This document shows positions 4,597-5,881 of a stretch of 5,881 nt of DNA, piece by piece. A program made the position numbers and the translations under genes. Source of the DNA: Anaerolineales bacterium. GTDB lineage: Bacteria > Chloroflexota > Anaerolineae > Anaerolineales > DRMV01. The first letter of the stretch is position 1, and each line of letters begins with the position of its first letter. Under the pieces are notes generated by a model. That model was not told where the DNA came from. It made no database searches and was given only the letters and a program-made list of their open reading frames with translations. The DNA lies in contig WFVP01000239.1 in assembly GCA_015491595.1 (NCBI GenBank), forward strand, positions 1 to 5,881. Direction: 5' to 3'.

Positions 4597-5881
4597 ATGA
4601 ACGGGCGCTCGTCGATTCGCCTTGGCTTGGGTATCCTCGTGGGGCTCCTTTGGCTGGCCGTTCGCGCCCCTGGCGTGTGGGCCAACGCCGCGCCTCCGGA
4701 AGCCGCGGCAGGCGCCAGCCCCAAGTCCGGTGCAGAAAGCACACGCGTCCAGATGGTGCGGGAGCGGGTGGTCCTCACCCTGGACCCCGACGGACAACAG
4801 GCCACGGTAGAAGGCCTTTACATCATGCGCAATACCGGAGCCCAGGCGGAAACCATGGAGGTGCTCTACCCCTTGATGCTGTTGTTTTCCGAGTGTCTCG
4901 AATATCGCTTTACCCCTCCCAAACGCATTGCCCAACTACAGATTTGGGTCGACGAGCAGCCCGTGTCCTTCGACATCCGTCAAGGGGCTCCCGTCCGGGA
5001 GACCTGTACCGAACCCATTCCCTGGGCCGCGTTTCGCGTCACTTTCCCCCCGGGGGAAGAAGTCCGCCTTCGGGTGCGTTATCGGCAGGAGACCTGGGGT
5101 TATCCCCCTTACCTGATCCTCACGTACATCTTGGAGACAGGTGCGGGGTGGTACGGTCCTATTCAGGAAGGGGAAATCCTCGTTCAAATGCCGTATCCCG
5201 TATCCGAAGACACCGTGGTCCTCCATGCAGACCTGGGATACGCGCAATCCACCACCCCCGGCGCCCAACTGGAAGGTTCCACGGTGCGCTGGACCTTTCA
5301 CAACCTGGAGCCTACCCCCGAGGACAACATCTTTCTCCTCTTCATGAGCCCCGCGGCCTGGCAGGACATCGAGCAATGGCGGTCTCGAGCGCATCGAAAC
5401 CCCAAACGAGGTGACAATTGGGGATTCCTGGGCCTGGCAATCAAACGCGCGTTGCTGTTGTACGGTATGTACTTCCGAGAAGACGCTGCGGACCTGGCGC
5501 TGAGTCACGAAGGCCTGGAAGCCTACCGGAAAGCCGTGACCTTGAAGCCTTCCGACCCCGACTGGCACTTCGGCTACGGACAGTTCCTGGTCTACCTGGC
5601 CGACGTTGTCCAAGACCCCGCGCAGCGAGCCGACTACCTGTACACCGCCCTTCAAGAATTCCAGGAAGCCTTGCGTTTGGACCCCGAACATGAGAAGACC
5701 CTGGCCTTTCTCAACGACCAAGACAATCGCACATTGTACGGGTGGGTGAAGGAGTTCGATGGAACGTTTCGGTTTCTGGGGCTGACGGTCACACCCACCT
5801 TCCTGCCCACCCTGACACCCACGCCGACGCCTCGCCCTCGTCGCACTCGCCTCCCCTCGCCAACCCCCTATCCCGTCATCC
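4597..5881 (+). CDS. Secreted protein of unknown function with TPR-like region and Thr/Pro-rich tail, 3' end cut by window edge
   Basis: Partial CDS; 428 codons are visible. The N-terminus is a classical Sec signal: basic RSSIR, hydrophobic 9-22, and an ANA cleavage motif at 29-31. Residues 50-250 are beta-rich with alternating hydrophobics (VVLTLDPDGQQATVEGLYIMRNTG, then ETGAGWYGPIQEGEI at 180-194) and look like an extracellular beta-sandwich. C100 and C137 could form a disulfide. Residues 304-371 contain two TPR-like helical hairpins, EAYRKAVTLKPSDPDW and LQEFQEALRLDPEH. From about 398 the chain becomes a TPT/PTP-rich linker, which in Chloroflexota often precedes another domain or a C-terminal anchor. 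The start is ATG 4597 with AAGGGAGG (4584-4591) 5 nt upstream. It is divergent from the amidase-nadE unit. I do not recognise a named family; export is well supported, function is not. Confidence 0.85.
   Translation, partial: MNGRSSIRLGLGILVGLLWLAVRAPGVWANAAPPEAAAGASPKSGAESTRVQMVRERVVLTLDPDGQQATVEGLYIMRNTGAQAETMEVLYPLMLLFSECLEYRFTPPKRIAQLQIWVDEQPVSFDIRQGAPVRETCTEPIPWAAFRVTFPPGEEVRLRVRYRQETWGYPPYLILTYILETGAGWYGPIQEGEILVQMPYPVSEDTVVLHADLGYAQSTTPGAQLEGSTVRWTFHNLEPTPEDNIFLLFMSPAAWQDIEQWRSRAHRNPKRGDNWGFLGLAIKRALLLYGMYFREDAADLALSHEGLEAYRKAVTLKPSDPDWHFGYGQFLVYLADVVQDPAQRADYLYTALQEFQEALRLDPEHEKTLAFLNDQDNRTLYGWVKEFDGTFRFLGLTVTPTFLPTLTPTPTPRPRRTRLPSPTPYPVI

Noticed and set aside
4572..5414. 280-codon plus-strand frame overlapping the secreted-protein gene
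   Set aside because: It is a different frame from the ATG-4597 gene. Its product is Arg/Gly/Pro/His-rich without a signal peptide or domain, whereas the 4597 frame has a ribosome site, Sec signal, TPR-like repeats and normal composition.

Overview
The window is about 60% G+C and tightly packed. The gene repertoire suggests a thermophile-type Chloroflexota, probably Anaerolineae-like: a Tat-exported L,D-transpeptidase, a PSYVW-type class I methyltransferase, a secreted TPR protein ending in a Thr-Pro-rich linker, and a heptanucleotide tract. This placement is inferred from protein style, not from a marker gene.

Layout. Five genes lie on the minus strand and one on the plus strand. Reading the minus strand from right to left, the first unit (4194 down to 1610) is a nitrilase-fold amidase/glutaminase, then nadE (ammonia-type NAD+ synthetase), then a SAM-dependent methyltransferase that overlaps nadE by an ATGA start/stop. 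The second unit (1430 down to the left edge) is rdgB (XTP/dITP pyrophosphatase), then an L,D-transpeptidase with a twin-arginine signal that is cut by the window edge before its catalytic Cys motif. A 402-bp region (4195-4596) separates the first unit from a divergent plus-strand gene. That gene encodes a secreted protein of unknown function that runs off the right edge.

How the genes work together. The amidase carries the Glu-Lys-Cys triad and a YGMFDEGRF-like motif typical of the glutaminase half of two-domain NAD+ synthetases. It precedes a complete stand-alone NadE in the same reading frame, separated by 39 nt plus stop codons. Together they look like a glutamine-dependent NAD+ synthetase encoded as two polypeptides. 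The methyltransferase is translationally coupled but has no visible link to NAD. rdgB is nucleotide-pool housekeeping and the L,D-transpeptidase acts on the cell envelope.

The most unusual non-genic signals are: (i) a near-identical 35/36-bp element in both intergenic regions, in the same orientation and at similar distance (125 and 139 nt) upstream of each minus-strand unit; (ii) a 74-bp heptamer tract inside the start of the methyltransferase, where a one-unit change would shift the frame; (iii) several short palindromes and direct repeats in the intergenic regions. I saw no tRNA, rRNA, CRISPR array, insertion sequence or convincing intrinsic terminator.
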